Below, in pieces: positions 8,342-16,502 of a DNA stretch of 18,588 bases (position 1 is the first letter of the stretch; each line of letters begins with the position of its first letter). Under the pieces are notes generated by a model that did not search any database, was not told the origin of the DNA, and saw only the letters and a list, made by a program, of their open reading frames with translations. Position numbers and translations under genes: made by a program. This DNA is from Myxococcales bacterium (GTDB taxonomy: Bacteria > Myxococcota > Bradymonadia > REDH01). The stretch lies in NCBI GenBank assembly GCA_018970625.1, contig JAGWVZ010000016.1:1-18588 (forward strand). The letters run 5' to 3'.

Positions 8342-10572
8342 GGGGCACCTCCCACAGCGGCCGCTCCTCGGCTCAGAAAAATGTCCGAACGCACAATGGC
8401 CGAGGCCAGATCAGCAAAGGATGCACCTGCATCGATGTAATCCACGCGAATATCGCGCAGCCACGGCGTGTCAGCGGTCGACAGGCCGCGCCCCAGCGCA
8501 TACGTCACCAGCTGACGGGTGACACACCGATGAAAGGCAGGATCTTCGGCAATAATCGATGCCAGATCTTCATGCCCCACAAACGCCAGCTCGCCGGGCA
8601 ATACACCAGACGCGTCAATCCGCCCCGACGAGTCTTCGTCGCGCCACAATCCAATCGCGTTGAAGTTCTCGAGACCCAGCCCAATCGGATCCATACTCAG
8701 GTGACACGCTGCACAGCCCGGGTCACTCCGGTGAATCTCCATGCGCTCCCGCAGGCTCAGATCACCTGTTTCTCCCGTCTCCGGCAACCCCTCCACCCCT
8801 GCAGGCGGCGGGGCCGGCTCCTGACACAGCAGCTGACCCAGGACCCACTTGCCACGCCGCACCGGTGATGTGCGGTGTGGATACGAAAGCGCCGTCAGAA
8901 TGCCCGCCTGCGCCAGCAATCCACCACGCTTCCCCGACGGATCAATCACACGCTCAAATGTCTCGCCGAATGAGCCAGAGATGCCATAGAAATCAGCCAG
9001 CTCTGCGTTCACAAATACGGCATCCGACGTCAGCAGTTCCGTCAGTGGAATTTCAGCCGCAATAAACTGTCGAAAGAAATGCTGCATTTCTGCAACCATC
9101 GCTTCGCGCAACGAGTCGGTAAATGCCGGGAAAACCGCAGGATCAGGACGCACACTCTCCACGGCTCGAATATACAGCCACTGACCCGCGAAATTCTCGA
9201 CCAGCGACTCGGCGCGCGGATCGGCCAGCATACGGCGCACCTGAGCATCCAGAACCTCCGGGGTGCTCAACTCTCCTGCCGCAGCCAAATCAAACAACTC
9301 CTGGTCGGGCATGCTGCTCCACAGAAAGTACGACAGCCTGGAGGCAATCTCCCACTGATCCAGACGTGCCCCGTCGTCAGCCCCCTCGGCGACCGTCGTC
9401 TCGGGGCGATAGACGAACCTCGGCGATACCAGCACAGCTGTCATGGCGGTCTGCAGGGCCTCTTCCCGGCTGTCACCCGCTGCGATTTGTTCCTCCATCA
9501 TCGCCAGCAGTCGCGCCATCGCTTCGGGGTCCGCCGGTCTCCGCCACGCACGGTCCGCAAATCGTTGCAAAATATCGCGCGCACACCCAGCGGCGGCATC
9601 ATCGGTCAGCGAACACGTCAACCATGCATCGCGCATGGGATTCGGTTCACCCGGCAAACCGATGGGCCCGGTCAGCGTCCAACCTGCGACAAACAGATTC
9701 CGATCCTGACCGAGCGTTGGATCATAATAATCATTCGTAAACCGAACGGTGACCACGTGTGGCCCGGTGCCCAGCTCAAGCTCCACGCTCACTTCTCCGG
9801 GTACACCCGACGGCGCGACAATCGATTCGGTCATCACGACCAGACCGTCCACTTCGACGACCATCACGGGAGCAACACCCGCAGCCGACGTTCCACCGGC
9901 ACGCACCTGAAGCAACCACCGCCCTGCCATAGAAATGTCGCTTACCTGTTCCAGAAAACCATTCGACCACAGCAACCATCCCTCGCCAGGCTGCGCTCGT
10001 CCGGCGCTACCCGTTAACAGAGAGGCATCCACCACGACGCTGACAGGCTCCACCAGGGGAAGGTAAAACACATCGGCCATTAACTGCTCAGCCGCCGCCA
10101 GATATTGCTCCACATGTGTCGGGGTAGTCGTGAGCACGTCGGCGACATTGTCAAAACCATAACCGTGGTCATCGTCAGGAAAATTATCGGCAGGGCGGCG
10201 GTCCGTTCCCAGAAGATCGCGAACCGTGTTGTTGTACTCCGCCCTGTTCAGTCGGTGAATCGTCACCCGCCCCGGATCATCACCGTGTTCCGAACTACCG
10301 TCGACCCGCGCATCCGGCACAACGCCACTGTCGGATTCAACGCCGTCTGCCGCGTCACGATCTGTTGTTGCGCCGTCGGTTGACGTTACTCCATCCTGCG
10401 GCGGACCAACGTCTGCCGAAGCCGCATCGGCACCTGACACGTCCGTGGCGCCCGAGTCATCAGCACCCGGTTCAGCCGGTTCGCTACCGCCGTTGTCCCC
10501 GGACATGGTCGCGCAAGCAGACGCAACGTCAAACAGCAACGCCAACATTAGAAAACGAACCGTCGAATTCAT
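8338..10572 (-). CDS. DUF1587/1595/1592/1588/1585 heme lipoprotein with a CBM-like insert
   Basis: Large exported protein of a family widespread in planctomycetes and myxobacteria, function unknown. Of 744 residues, 1-19 form a lipoprotein signal ending ASAC (Cys20), followed by an 80-residue Asp/Ala/Gly/Ser linker. Recognised order: DUF1587 at about 102-165 (HRLNRAEYNNTVRDLLG); a beta-rich module at about 178-300 whose FTNDYYDP…GQDRNLFV motif resembles CBM60-type calcium-dependent carbohydrate-binding domains; DUF1595 at about 316-390; DUF1592 at about 403-530 (ASRLSYFLWSSMPDQELF); DUF1588 at about 547-645 (TSPVRRGKWVLGQLLC); and DUF1585 at about 660-735 (LVTYALGRGL). One c-type heme motif, CAACH, is at 620-624, so periplasmic or surface redox activity is likely. 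ATG 10572 has GGAG 6 bases upstream. It leads the operon and overlaps the HXXSHH gene by 4 bp. Assignment of domains is by motif memory; borders are approximate. Confidence 0.9.
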   Translation of the reverse strand: MNSTVRFLMLALLFDVASACATMSGDNGGSEPAEPGADDSGATDVSGADAASADVGPPQDGVTSTDGATTDRDAADGVESDSGVVPDARVDGSSEHGDDPGRVTIHRLNRAEYNNTVRDLLGTDRRPADNFPDDDHGYGFDNVADVLTTTPTHVEQYLAAAEQLMADVFYLPLVEPVSVVVDASLLTGSAGRAQPGEGWLLWSNGFLEQVSDISMAGRWLLQVRAGGTSAAGVAPVMVVEVDGLVVMTESIVAPSGVPGEVSVELELGTGPHVVTVRFTNDYYDPTLGQDRNLFVAGWTLTGPIGLPGEPNPMRDAWLTCSLTDDAAAGCARDILQRFADRAWRRPADPEAMARLLAMMEEQIAAGDSREEALQTAMTAVLVSPRFVYRPETTVAEGADDGARLDQWEIASRLSYFLWSSMPDQELFDLAAAGELSTPEVLDAQVRRMLADPRAESLVENFAGQWLYIRAVESVRPDPAVFPAFTDSLREAMVAEMQHFFRQFIAAEIPLTELLTSDAVFVNAELADFYGISGSFGETFERVIDPSGKRGGLLAQAGILTALSYPHRTSPVRRGKWVLGQLLCQEPAPPPAGVEGLPETGETGDLSLRERMEIHRSDPGCAACHLSMDPIGLGLENFNAIGLWRDEDSSGRIDASGVLPGELAFVGHEDLASIIAEDPAFHRCVTRQLVTYALGRGLSTADTPWLRDIRVDYIDAGASFADLASAIVRSDIFLSRGAAAVGGAP

Positions 10573-10937
10573 GTCCGACTCCCTGGCAAGTCACCGGGAC
10601 GCCGGTGCGCGTGCCAGCGTATCACCTGCGCACAAACGGGTGCAACATGCGCGTCATATGCTGCAGGCAGTGCGTGTTCAGACCTCGACGCATGCGAGCG
10701 CTCGACCTGAGGTAGACAGGGCGTGCGCGCGCCGAGCCGCATCGCGCACAGACCAAAATCGGGCTACGCAATTCAGCAGTCGGCTTTAACCACGACAGCG
10801 GCGAGACCACCGCCGGATGGAACGAGAGCCCGACCGCGTTCACACGGCAACCTATTGACCGCAGCGCGCCGTCCTACCATGCTGCGCCGCGTCACTTTGT
10901 ACCGGTCTGTCCCGCACCCGCCACAGGATTCGCGCCC
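10573..10937. other. Non-coding region between two divergent operons
   Basis: This 365-bp stretch separates the start of the heme lipoprotein operon (minus) from the mutase operon (plus), so it should hold promoters for both. No convincing small gene is seen; open frames here lack ribosome sites and familiar protein sequence. It contains GC-rich inverted repeats (GTGCGCG at 10723 with CGCGCAC at 10743; CGGCG at 10799 with CGCCG at 10811), which may be chance at this base composition. A TTGACC at 10855 looks like a -35 box for the mutase gene, but the nearest -10-like TACCAT is only 14 bases further. Confidence 0.5.
10616..10645 (-). promoter_or_regulatory. Possible sigma70-like promoter for the heme lipoprotein operon
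   Basis: On the minus strand TTGCAC (10645-10640) and TACGCT (10621-10616) are separated by 18 bases, matching 4 of 6 and 3 of 6 consensus positions. Transcription would begin near 10608, leaving a leader of about 36 bases before the ATG at 10572 with its GGAG site. Position is good, sequence match moderate. Confidence 0.3.
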
Positions 10938-12953
10938 ATGAGCCACCCCGCCCACGTGCTCGTCGACAAAAACGGCCAACCGACCCGCGACGAAGCCTGG
11001 ATTTTTCGTACATACGCCGGACACACCACCGCCGCCGCATCCAACGCGCTGTACCGGGAGAACCTGTCGCGCGGCCAGACCGGGCTGTCCATCGCCTTCG
11101 ACCTGCCCACGCAGTGTGGCTACTCTTCGGCCCACCCCATCGCGCGTCCCGAGATCGGGAAGGTCGGTGTGCCCGTCAACAGCCTCGATGATTTCCATGT
11201 CCTCTTCGACCAGATTCCACTTGCGAAGATGAACACGTCGATGACCATCAATGGTACCTCGATGTGGCTTCTGGCCCTGTACATCGCGCTCGCACGTGAA
11301 CGGGGCGAAAACCCGCGCGACCTTCGGGGCACTACACAGAACGATATCATCAAGGAATACCTCGCCCGTGGCACCTACATTTTTCCGCCGGAGGCCAGCC
11401 TTCGAATCACCGCGGAAATGTACGAGTATTGCCTTGATGAGGTGCCGAACTTCAACCCGTCCAACGTGTGCTCTTACCACCTGCAAGAGGCGGGCGCGAC
11501 TCCGGCACAGGAGCTTGCCTTTGCCCTGATCACCGCAATTGGTCTGTTGGACCAGCTGCGTGAGCGCGGCAGACTCGATCAGGACGCGTTCGATCGGGTC
11601 GTCGGTCGCATTTCCTTCTTCGTGAACTCCGGTATCCGATTTATCGAAGAAATGTGCAAAATGCGGGCGTTTACCGCGCTATGGGACGAGATCACGCTCG
11701 AACGTTATGGTGTCAAAGACGAGAAATACCGGCGATTCCGATACGGTGTGCAGGTCAATTCTCTGGGACTCACCGAGTCGCAGCCAGAAAATAATGCATG
11801 GCGTATTCTCATTGAAGCGCTCGGCGTGACACTCAGCCGCGACGCCCGCTGCCGTGCGCTGCAGCTTCCTGCGTGGAACGAGGCCCTGTCACTGCCGCGC
11901 GCGTGGGACCAGCAGTGGTCACTTCGACTACAACAAATCCTGGCCTACGAGACCGACCTGCTCGAATACCCCGACCTGTTCGACGGCAGCCCGGTGATTC
12001 AGTCGAAGGTTGAGTCACTGATGCGCGATGCAAGGGAAGAAATTGACCGCATTCTGGCGATGGGTGGCGTTAAACAGGCCATTGATTCCGGCTACATGAA
12101 GACAGCTCTGGTGCGCTCCATGTCTGAGCGCATGCGGCGCATCAATGCCGGAGAGCAAATTGTCGTCGGCATGAACAAATGGAAAGACGCGCTGCCCTCG
12201 CCGTTGCTCGGCGGTGAAGACGGCGGTCTGTTCCATGTCGATCGCGAGGCGGCCGCGGGCGTTCTGGCGGCCCTGCAAACCACACTCGCCCGTCGCGACG
12301 AAGGTCGCGCGCAGGCTGCGCTTGCAGCCCTGAAGCAGGCTGCCATTTCGGGCGAAAGCATGATGGAGCCAAGCATTGAGTGCGCCCTCGCCCGTGTTAC
12401 GACGGGGGAATGGGCAGACGCCATGCGCTCTGTTTTCGGAGAATATCGCCCGGCCACCGGGATTGACGGCCAGAAACTCGGACTCACGGGAGAACGCGTT
12501 GATTCACTGCGCAGCCGCCTGCAGACACTGACGGACAAGCTCGGACATCGTCCGCGCATCGTCATTGGAAAACCGGGACTCGACGGGCACAGCAATGGTG
12601 CCGAAGTCATCGCCGTTGCTGCACGACATGTGGGGTTTGACGTGATTTATGGTGGTATTCGCCTGACACCCGACGATATCGCGCGCACCGCCGTCGAAGA
12701 AGACGCCGACCTGATTGGCATTTCGATTCTGAGCGGTTCTCACATGGAGCTCACCGAACAGTTACACGAATCACTGCTGGTACAGAATGCGGGCGATATT
12801 CCGGTCGTCATCGGAGGAATTATCCCGCCCGACGATGCCGCAGTCCTGATGAAGAGCGGCATTCGAGCCGTCTTTACTCCCTCTGATTACGAGTTGATTG
12901 ACGTGATGGCGCGCATGACGGCCATTATCGAAGAAAACCATGCAGCCGGCTGA
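10938..12953 (+). CDS. ecm: Ethylmalonyl-CoA mutase-type (MeaA) B12-dependent acyl-CoA mutase
   Basis: Adenosylcobalamin-dependent mutase that rearranges a branched acyl-CoA carbon skeleton. It holds substrate and B12 domains in one 671-residue chain. The sequence follows MeaA/Ecm proteins closely rather than classic methylmalonyl-CoA mutase: FRTYAGHTTAAASNALYR (23-40), GQTGLSIAFDLPTQCGY (46-62), TTQNDIIKEYLARGTYIFPP (132-151), NVCSYHLQEAGATP (176-189), where methylmalonyl mutases usually read GYHMQEAGA, and later AVFTPSDYE. The C-terminal cobalamin domain carries DGHSNG (DxHxxG, Asp549, cobalt ligand His551) and the SILSGSH loop. In the ethylmalonyl-CoA pathway the enzyme converts (2R)-ethylmalonyl-CoA to methylsuccinyl-CoA during acetyl-CoA assimilation. 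Crotonyl-CoA carboxylase/reductase is not in the window, so another substrate remains possible. Its last 14 bases overlap meaB. ATG 10938 is preceded by CAGGA at a rather long spacing. Confidence 0.85.
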   Translation: MSHPAHVLVDKNGQPTRDEAWIFRTYAGHTTAAASNALYRENLSRGQTGLSIAFDLPTQCGYSSAHPIARPEIGKVGVPVNSLDDFHVLFDQIPLAKMNTSMTINGTSMWLLALYIALARERGENPRDLRGTTQNDIIKEYLARGTYIFPPEASLRITAEMYEYCLDEVPNFNPSNVCSYHLQEAGATPAQELAFALITAIGLLDQLRERGRLDQDAFDRVVGRISFFVNSGIRFIEEMCKMRAFTALWDEITLERYGVKDEKYRRFRYGVQVNSLGLTESQPENNAWRILIEALGVTLSRDARCRALQLPAWNEALSLPRAWDQQWSLRLQQILAYETDLLEYPDLFDGSPVIQSKVESLMRDAREEIDRILAMGGVKQAIDSGYMKTALVRSMSERMRRINAGEQIVVGMNKWKDALPSPLLGGEDGGLFHVDREAAAGVLAALQTTLARRDEGRAQAALAALKQAAISGESMMEPSIECALARVTTGEWADAMRSVFGEYRPATGIDGQKLGLTGERVDSLRSRLQTLTDKLGHRPRIVIGKPGLDGHSNGAEVIAVAARHVGFDVIYGGIRLTPDDIARTAVEEDADLIGISILSGSHMELTEQLHESLLVQNAGDIPVVIGGIIPPDDAAVLMKSGIRAVFTPSDYELIDVMARMTAIIEENHAAG

Positions 12954-13884
12954 GCTCATTGCCTCCATTCGTGCAGGCGACAGACGGGCGCTGGGCCGAG
13001 CCGTGACCGTGTTCGAAGACGCCCGACCGCTCGCCGTACACAGGCGCAGGGAGCTGTTGTCGGCGTGTGACGCTCAGAATTTGCCACCGCGTGCTCACGT
13101 TGTTGGGATTACTGGAACACCGGGCGCCGGAAAATCGACGCTGATTGACTCGCTCATTACACAGCTGCTTCGAGATACCCCACAACTGACCATCGCGGTC
13201 GTTGCAGTCGATCCAACCAGCGCGCAAAGCGGCGGAAGTATTCTGGGTGATCGAACCCGCATTCAGGGCGCTCGAACCAGCCAACGCGTATTTTTTCGCT
13301 CGCAGGCCTCCAGTCTCGCACTGGGAGGGCTAAGTCGTACGACCTTTGCCGTGTGTCGCCTGTTGGAACGGCTGTTCGATCTGGTACTCCTCGAAACCGT
13401 TGGCGTCGGTCAGAACGAAATCGAGGTCTGTCACGTCGCGCACCACACCTGGCTGGTCATGCCACCGCTCGGTGGCGACCACATTCAGTGGATGAAGGCG
13501 GGCATCATGGAAATTCCAGACGTGCTGATCCTGAATAAGTCCGATCAGAGCGAGCTCGCCCGTCGCAGTTATCACTCGCTTCGTTCCGCTCTGGCCCTCG
13601 CACAACCGGGATTCCGCAGTGTGCCACCCATCATCCGAACCAGCGCGCTGACCGGAAGTGGTGTCGACGAGCTCGTCATATGGCTGAGCGACAACCGTGC
13701 GGCGCAGGACGCGGCCACGCGGGAGAGTCGCTCCCGATATTTTTTTCAGCGCTGGCTGGTCGACGAATATGGGCGAGCAGGCTGGCGGCAATTCGAGCAG
13801 CAACCGGATTATTCGAATGTCATGGCGCTGGCCAGCGAAGACTTTGAGGGCGCTCAGGCAAAAGTGACTGCCGCGTGGGCATAA
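12940..13884 (+). CDS. meaB: MeaB-type G-protein chaperone of the B12 mutase
   Basis: P-loop GTPase of the MeaB/ArgK (SIMIBI) family that helps load intact cofactor onto acyl-CoA mutases and guards them from inactivation. The 314-residue protein shows the Walker A motif GTPGAGKST (59-67), the DPTSAQSGGSILGDRTRI switch region (91-108), ETVGVGQNE (152-160) and the guanine-specificity motif NKSD (199-202). The segment LGGDHIQWMKAGIMEIPDV (177-195) is also typical, although the residues before IQ vary from the usual DELQ. The start codon lies inside the end of the mutase gene (14-bp overlap), so the two are translationally coupled and made together, supporting a dedicated pair. No strong ribosome site is evident beyond a GAAGAA stretch. 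Its C-terminus is as long as in other MeaB proteins. The gene converges on the oxygenase gene. Confidence 0.93.
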   Translation: MQPAELIASIRAGDRRALGRAVTVFEDARPLAVHRRRELLSACDAQNLPPRAHVVGITGTPGAGKSTLIDSLITQLLRDTPQLTIAVVAVDPTSAQSGGSILGDRTRIQGARTSQRVFFRSQASSLALGGLSRTTFAVCRLLERLFDLVLLETVGVGQNEIEVCHVAHHTWLVMPPLGGDHIQWMKAGIMEIPDVLILNKSDQSELARRSYHSLRSALALAQPGFRSVPPIIRTSALTGSGVDELVIWLSDNRAAQDAATRESRSRYFFQRWLVDEYGRAGWRQFEQQPDYSNVMALASEDFEGAQAKVTAAWA

Positions 13885-13944
13885 GCATCTTCCACCATGC
13901 TTCTCACGTGGAAATGGTGAGGGGACAGTCAGGGTGCAGAGCCG

Positions 13945-14775
13945 TTACTTCACGAGTTTTGAGAATTTATGGTAGAACGGGGTCTTGGACTTCTCGTTCT
14001 TTTCTTCCACCTCACCGTTGAGAAACGGCATGTACATGGTCCGGCGCTGACTGGCGAGACCGGTCAGCGTCGCCTTACCAACGCGGTGCCACAGACGACC
14101 ATCGTGCAGCGTCAAATCTCCAGCGTTGGCCTCGACGATGTACTCACGAGGGTCTACCTCGTTGTCCATGAAGTGACGCTTGCCAAACAGCATCCCGGCA
14201 AGGCCCTGCTCGTGAGTACCGGGAATCACCCGCAGCGCTCCTTTGTTGGCGTGCGAATCGTCGATGTAAAACCCGACATTCCACATGGGCTGCGGCAGTT
14301 TTCCGTAGAAAATGTCGCGTAGTGAGTCGATGTGCCAGCCAAGCTTCGTATAGTTTGAGCCGGGAACATTCAGGAAATTGTTGACCACCACGCCGTCCTT
14401 TTCGCGCTCGCCAATGCGGAAGTCTGGCCCACAGATTTTACGCACCACCTCGAATCGAGGGTCTTTGAGCCAGTCATGCAACCACGGAGAGAACAGGGAC
14501 GTAAAGGCAAAGCGATTTACGAATTTATTCCCATTTTCATCCACACCATATTTGAGCGGGATTCCATTCACTTCGGTTCGGTTCGCTGCCACCCACTCCG
14601 ACTCAATCCGCGATAATTCATCGCGCAGGGACTGAACCTCTGCGGCGGTTGCAAAGCCCCGGAAACGAATGAAGCCGTGCGTACTCAGGAATGCCTGCAT
14701 CTCAGCCGTATATTCGCCGGTCCATTCAAATGAAGCGGCGGGCGGGGGGGAAGTAACGGCAAGAGGATATCTCAT
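13945..14775 (-). CDS. Phytanoyl-CoA dioxygenase (PhyH) family oxygenase
   Basis: Fe(II)/2-oxoglutarate-dependent oxygenase of the PhyH family, 276 residues, predicted to hydroxylate a small molecule or acyl-CoA. The iron facial triad is visible: H148 and D150 in GWHIDS and a distal His in HDGRLWHRVG, most likely H230. Arg244/245 of SQRRTMYMP is placed to bind 2-oxoglutarate. The N-terminal region (GFIRFRGFATAAEVQSLRDEL) is the usual PhyH opening, and the C-terminus is Lys/Glu-rich. The ATG at 14775 overlaps the stop of the TetR gene (ATGA) with GGAG 5 bases upstream, so regulator and oxygenase form one unit and are probably co-controlled. Alpha-oxidation of branched acyl-CoA would link it to propionyl/methylmalonyl metabolism, but the family has many substrates, so this is speculation. 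Confidence 0.88.
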   Translation of the reverse strand: MRYPLAVTSPPPAASFEWTGEYTAEMQAFLSTHGFIRFRGFATAAEVQSLRDELSRIESEWVAANRTEVNGIPLKYGVDENGNKFVNRFAFTSLFSPWLHDWLKDPRFEVVRKICGPDFRIGEREKDGVVVNNFLNVPGSNYTKLGWHIDSLRDIFYGKLPQPMWNVGFYIDDSHANKGALRVIPGTHEQGLAGMLFGKRHFMDNEVDPREYIVEANAGDLTLHDGRLWHRVGKATLTGLASQRRTMYMPFLNGEVEEKNEKSKTPFYHKFSKLVK

Positions 14776-15380
14776 GGGGACTCCACAAAGGAACGGGTGG
14801 TCAGATATAGTGATTCAACAATTGCCTCTCGAAGGGCAGCGGCGTCCTGAACGCCAAACGCGGCCGCCAGCGAGGCATCATCCTGAATGGCAAAGCGGGC
14901 AATCAGGAAACTCAAGGTCACGACCAGACGACGTGCGCGTTCGGCCGTGATGCCTAATGTTACCGACAACAAGGGGACATGGCGTTCAAGCGACGGAATC
15001 ACATGCTCCCGGGCTGTGGATTCTCGCAGATGGCCCAGGTCCAGAACCTCGCGCAACACCATTCGGATACCCACCTGCTCGGCTCTGGCGACGTCGAATA
15101 CGACCCCGAGTGCGTCACGCATCGGAAGAACGAGAATCGCTGGTGCTGCCTGTTCTGCCCGAACCGAAATGCGTTCGTACACCCACTCCATCGTCGCGCG
15201 ATAGACGCCCTCTTTGCTCCCAAAGTGGTAGTTCAGCGTGGCGATGTTCACACCTGCGCCAGCCGCCAACGTGCGTGTAGAGGCACCGGCATACCCCTCA
15301 ACGGAGAAGATGCGGGCGGCCGCCTCCAGAATTCGGGTCGGCGTGTCTGTCGTGGGAATGAAGGAGAGTTCGGTATGCAT
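14772..15380 (-). CDS. TetR family transcriptional regulator
   Basis: One-component repressor with an N-terminal TetR DNA-binding domain and a variable ligand domain, 202 residues. The domain begins TRILEAAARIFSVEGY and contains the helix-turn-helix STRTLAAGAGVNIATLNYHFGSK at about 34-56, the clearest family signature; the rest is helical and cannot be matched to a ligand. The ATG at 15380 has GAAGG 4 bases upstream. A perfect 16-bp palindrome begins 17 bases upstream of this start, suggesting autoregulation. The 4-bp overlap with the oxygenase gene implies that oxygenase is its main target. The divergent ribF starts about 120 bp beyond the palindrome and is less likely to be controlled. Ligand unknown; an acyl-CoA or the oxygenase substrate is a reasonable guess. 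Confidence 0.9.
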   Translation of the reverse strand: MHTELSFIPTTDTPTRILEAAARIFSVEGYAGASTRTLAAGAGVNIATLNYHFGSKEGVYRATMEWVYERISVRAEQAAPAILVLPMRDALGVVFDVARAEQVGIRMVLREVLDLGHLRESTAREHVIPSLERHVPLLSVTLGITAERARRLVVTLSFLIARFAIQDDASLAAAFGVQDAAALREAIVESLYLTTRSFVESP

Positions 15381-15396
15381 ACAGCCTTCACGCTTG

Positions 15397-15412
15397 AATC
15401 AATCGATTGATT
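15397..15412. promoter_or_regulatory. Perfect 16-bp palindrome, candidate TetR operator
   Basis: AATCAATCGATTGATT reads the same on both strands over all 16 bases, is AT-rich in GC-rich surroundings, and lies 17 bases upstream of the tetR ATG, where a -10 region or early leader would be. Dimeric TetR proteins bind such sites. A match of this length by chance in one short intergenic gap is unlikely. Function is inferred from position. Confidence 0.65.
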
Positions 15413-15530
15413 AGCGCAGAGAGGAACACAACTCAAGAGCGAGCTTGCGTTTCTGATGACAGTGCGTTCGATACGGGATCAGGCGCTTCCACGCCCGTAG
15501 TATGCCTCGCACCGCCCTGGAGCCTACCCT

Positions 15531-16502
15531 GTGAGAGTCACGCCGCATTTCGCACCTGAAACGCCCTGGACGAACGAACTGATACGCAACGATGGCACAC
15601 CAGAGCCGTTGGCTGTGACCATCGGCAACTTTGACGGTGTGCATCGAGGGCACCAGGTCTTGCTCGCCCGAGCCTGCAAGGCCGCGGCGGAACTTGGACT
15701 TACGCCAGCTGCGCTGACGTTCGAGCCCCACCCCGCCACTGTGTTTCGAGGTGTCGACCCTTCCACCTACCGAATCACCACATCCGCGGAGCGTGCCGCT
15801 CTGCTTCAACGATTCGGCATGAAACACGTGTTCACGCGCCCCTTCGATCGTACGTTCGGACTGCTGACGGCCGAGCAGTTTGTTGAAGAGTTCCTTCTTC
15901 AGACCCTGGGTGCAAAGCACATCACCGTCGGGTTTGATTTCAGCTTTGGTGCAGGTCGATCAGGTCGTGCCGCGGATCTGGTTCGTATGGCGCGCCAATT
16001 TGGATTTGGTGTTGAGGTCGTCGAGTTACAACGAATCGGTCCGGACCCTGCTTCATCGACTCGCGTGCGGGAGCTGCTGCGCGCGGGCGACCTGCAAGGC
16101 GTTAATGAGATGCTGGGGCATCGATGGACGCTCACCGGGCATACGGCACACGGAGCCGGGCGCGGGCAAAAGATTGGGATTCCTACCGTAAACCTGTATC
16201 CGGAGAATCGTCTGCTCCCTCCGTTTGGCGTTTATGCCACGCGCATTCGAGTGGCCGGAAAGTGTTGGGACGCTATCAGCAATCTTGGCGTGCGCCCCAC
16301 CTTCGAGACGTCGACGCGGGTGTCGCTCGAGACAATGATCCTTTCACCGGTTGAACAGGATCTGCACGATCTGCCAGCCGAGGTGGAAGTGATTGGGTTC
16401 GTGCGCCCTGAAATGCGTTTTGAAGATGCGGAGTCACTAAAATCGCAGATCGCAAAAGACATCGAAGCCACGCAGCAGCTGCTGTCCAACGAGCCCACCT
16501 GA
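15531..16502 (+). CDS. ribF: Bifunctional riboflavin kinase / FMN adenylyltransferase
   Basis: Makes FMN from riboflavin and then FAD, in the cytoplasm, 323 residues. The N-terminal adenylyltransferase domain has GNFDGVHRGHQ (32-42), TFEPHP (63-68) and SSTRVRELL (175-183). The C-terminal kinase domain has GRGQKIGIPTVNL (210-222), FGVYATRI (232-239), NLGVRPTF (251-258) and the glutamate of LETM (E267), where most relatives read ETH, then the ending MRFEDAESLKSQIAKD. The Met at 269 in place of His is unusual but the catalytic Glu is kept. The start is a GTG with GGAG 8 bases upstream; no in-frame ATG fits better. It stands alone, divergent from the tetR unit and convergent with the tyrosine kinase gene, and is not beside the ribosomal genes rpsO or truB often found near ribF. 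FAD supply would serve flavoenzymes such as Lpd, a general link only. Confidence 0.95.
   Translation: MRVTPHFAPETPWTNELIRNDGTPEPLAVTIGNFDGVHRGHQVLLARACKAAAELGLTPAALTFEPHPATVFRGVDPSTYRITTSAERAALLQRFGMKHVFTRPFDRTFGLLTAEQFVEEFLLQTLGAKHITVGFDFSFGAGRSGRAADLVRMARQFGFGVEVVELQRIGPDPASSTRVRELLRAGDLQGVNEMLGHRWTLTGHTAHGAGRGQKIGIPTVNLYPENRLLPPFGVYATRIRVAGKCWDAISNLGVRPTFETSTRVSLETMILSPVEQDLHDLPAEVEVIGFVRPEMRFEDAESLKSQIAKDIEATQQLLSNEPT

Noticed and set aside
9079..10017. Long open frame (312 codons) on the plus strand opposite the heme lipoprotein gene
   Set aside because: The product is rich in Arg, His, Gln and Pro with no domain, which is what the reverse of a GC-rich gene gives; the minus-strand gene has clear family motifs.
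10855..10880. TTGACC and TACCAT as a promoter for the mutase gene
   Set aside because: The spacer is only 14 bases, too short for a normal sigma70 promoter.
10773..11486. Open frame of 237 codons on the minus strand across the mutase start
   Set aside because: Composition is unlike a real protein and it overlaps strongly conserved mutase sequence.
13893..13919. Inverted repeat CACCAT…ATGGTG between meaB and the oxygenase gene
   Set aside because: Only 6 bp of stem with a 15-base loop and no T-run; too weak to call a terminator.
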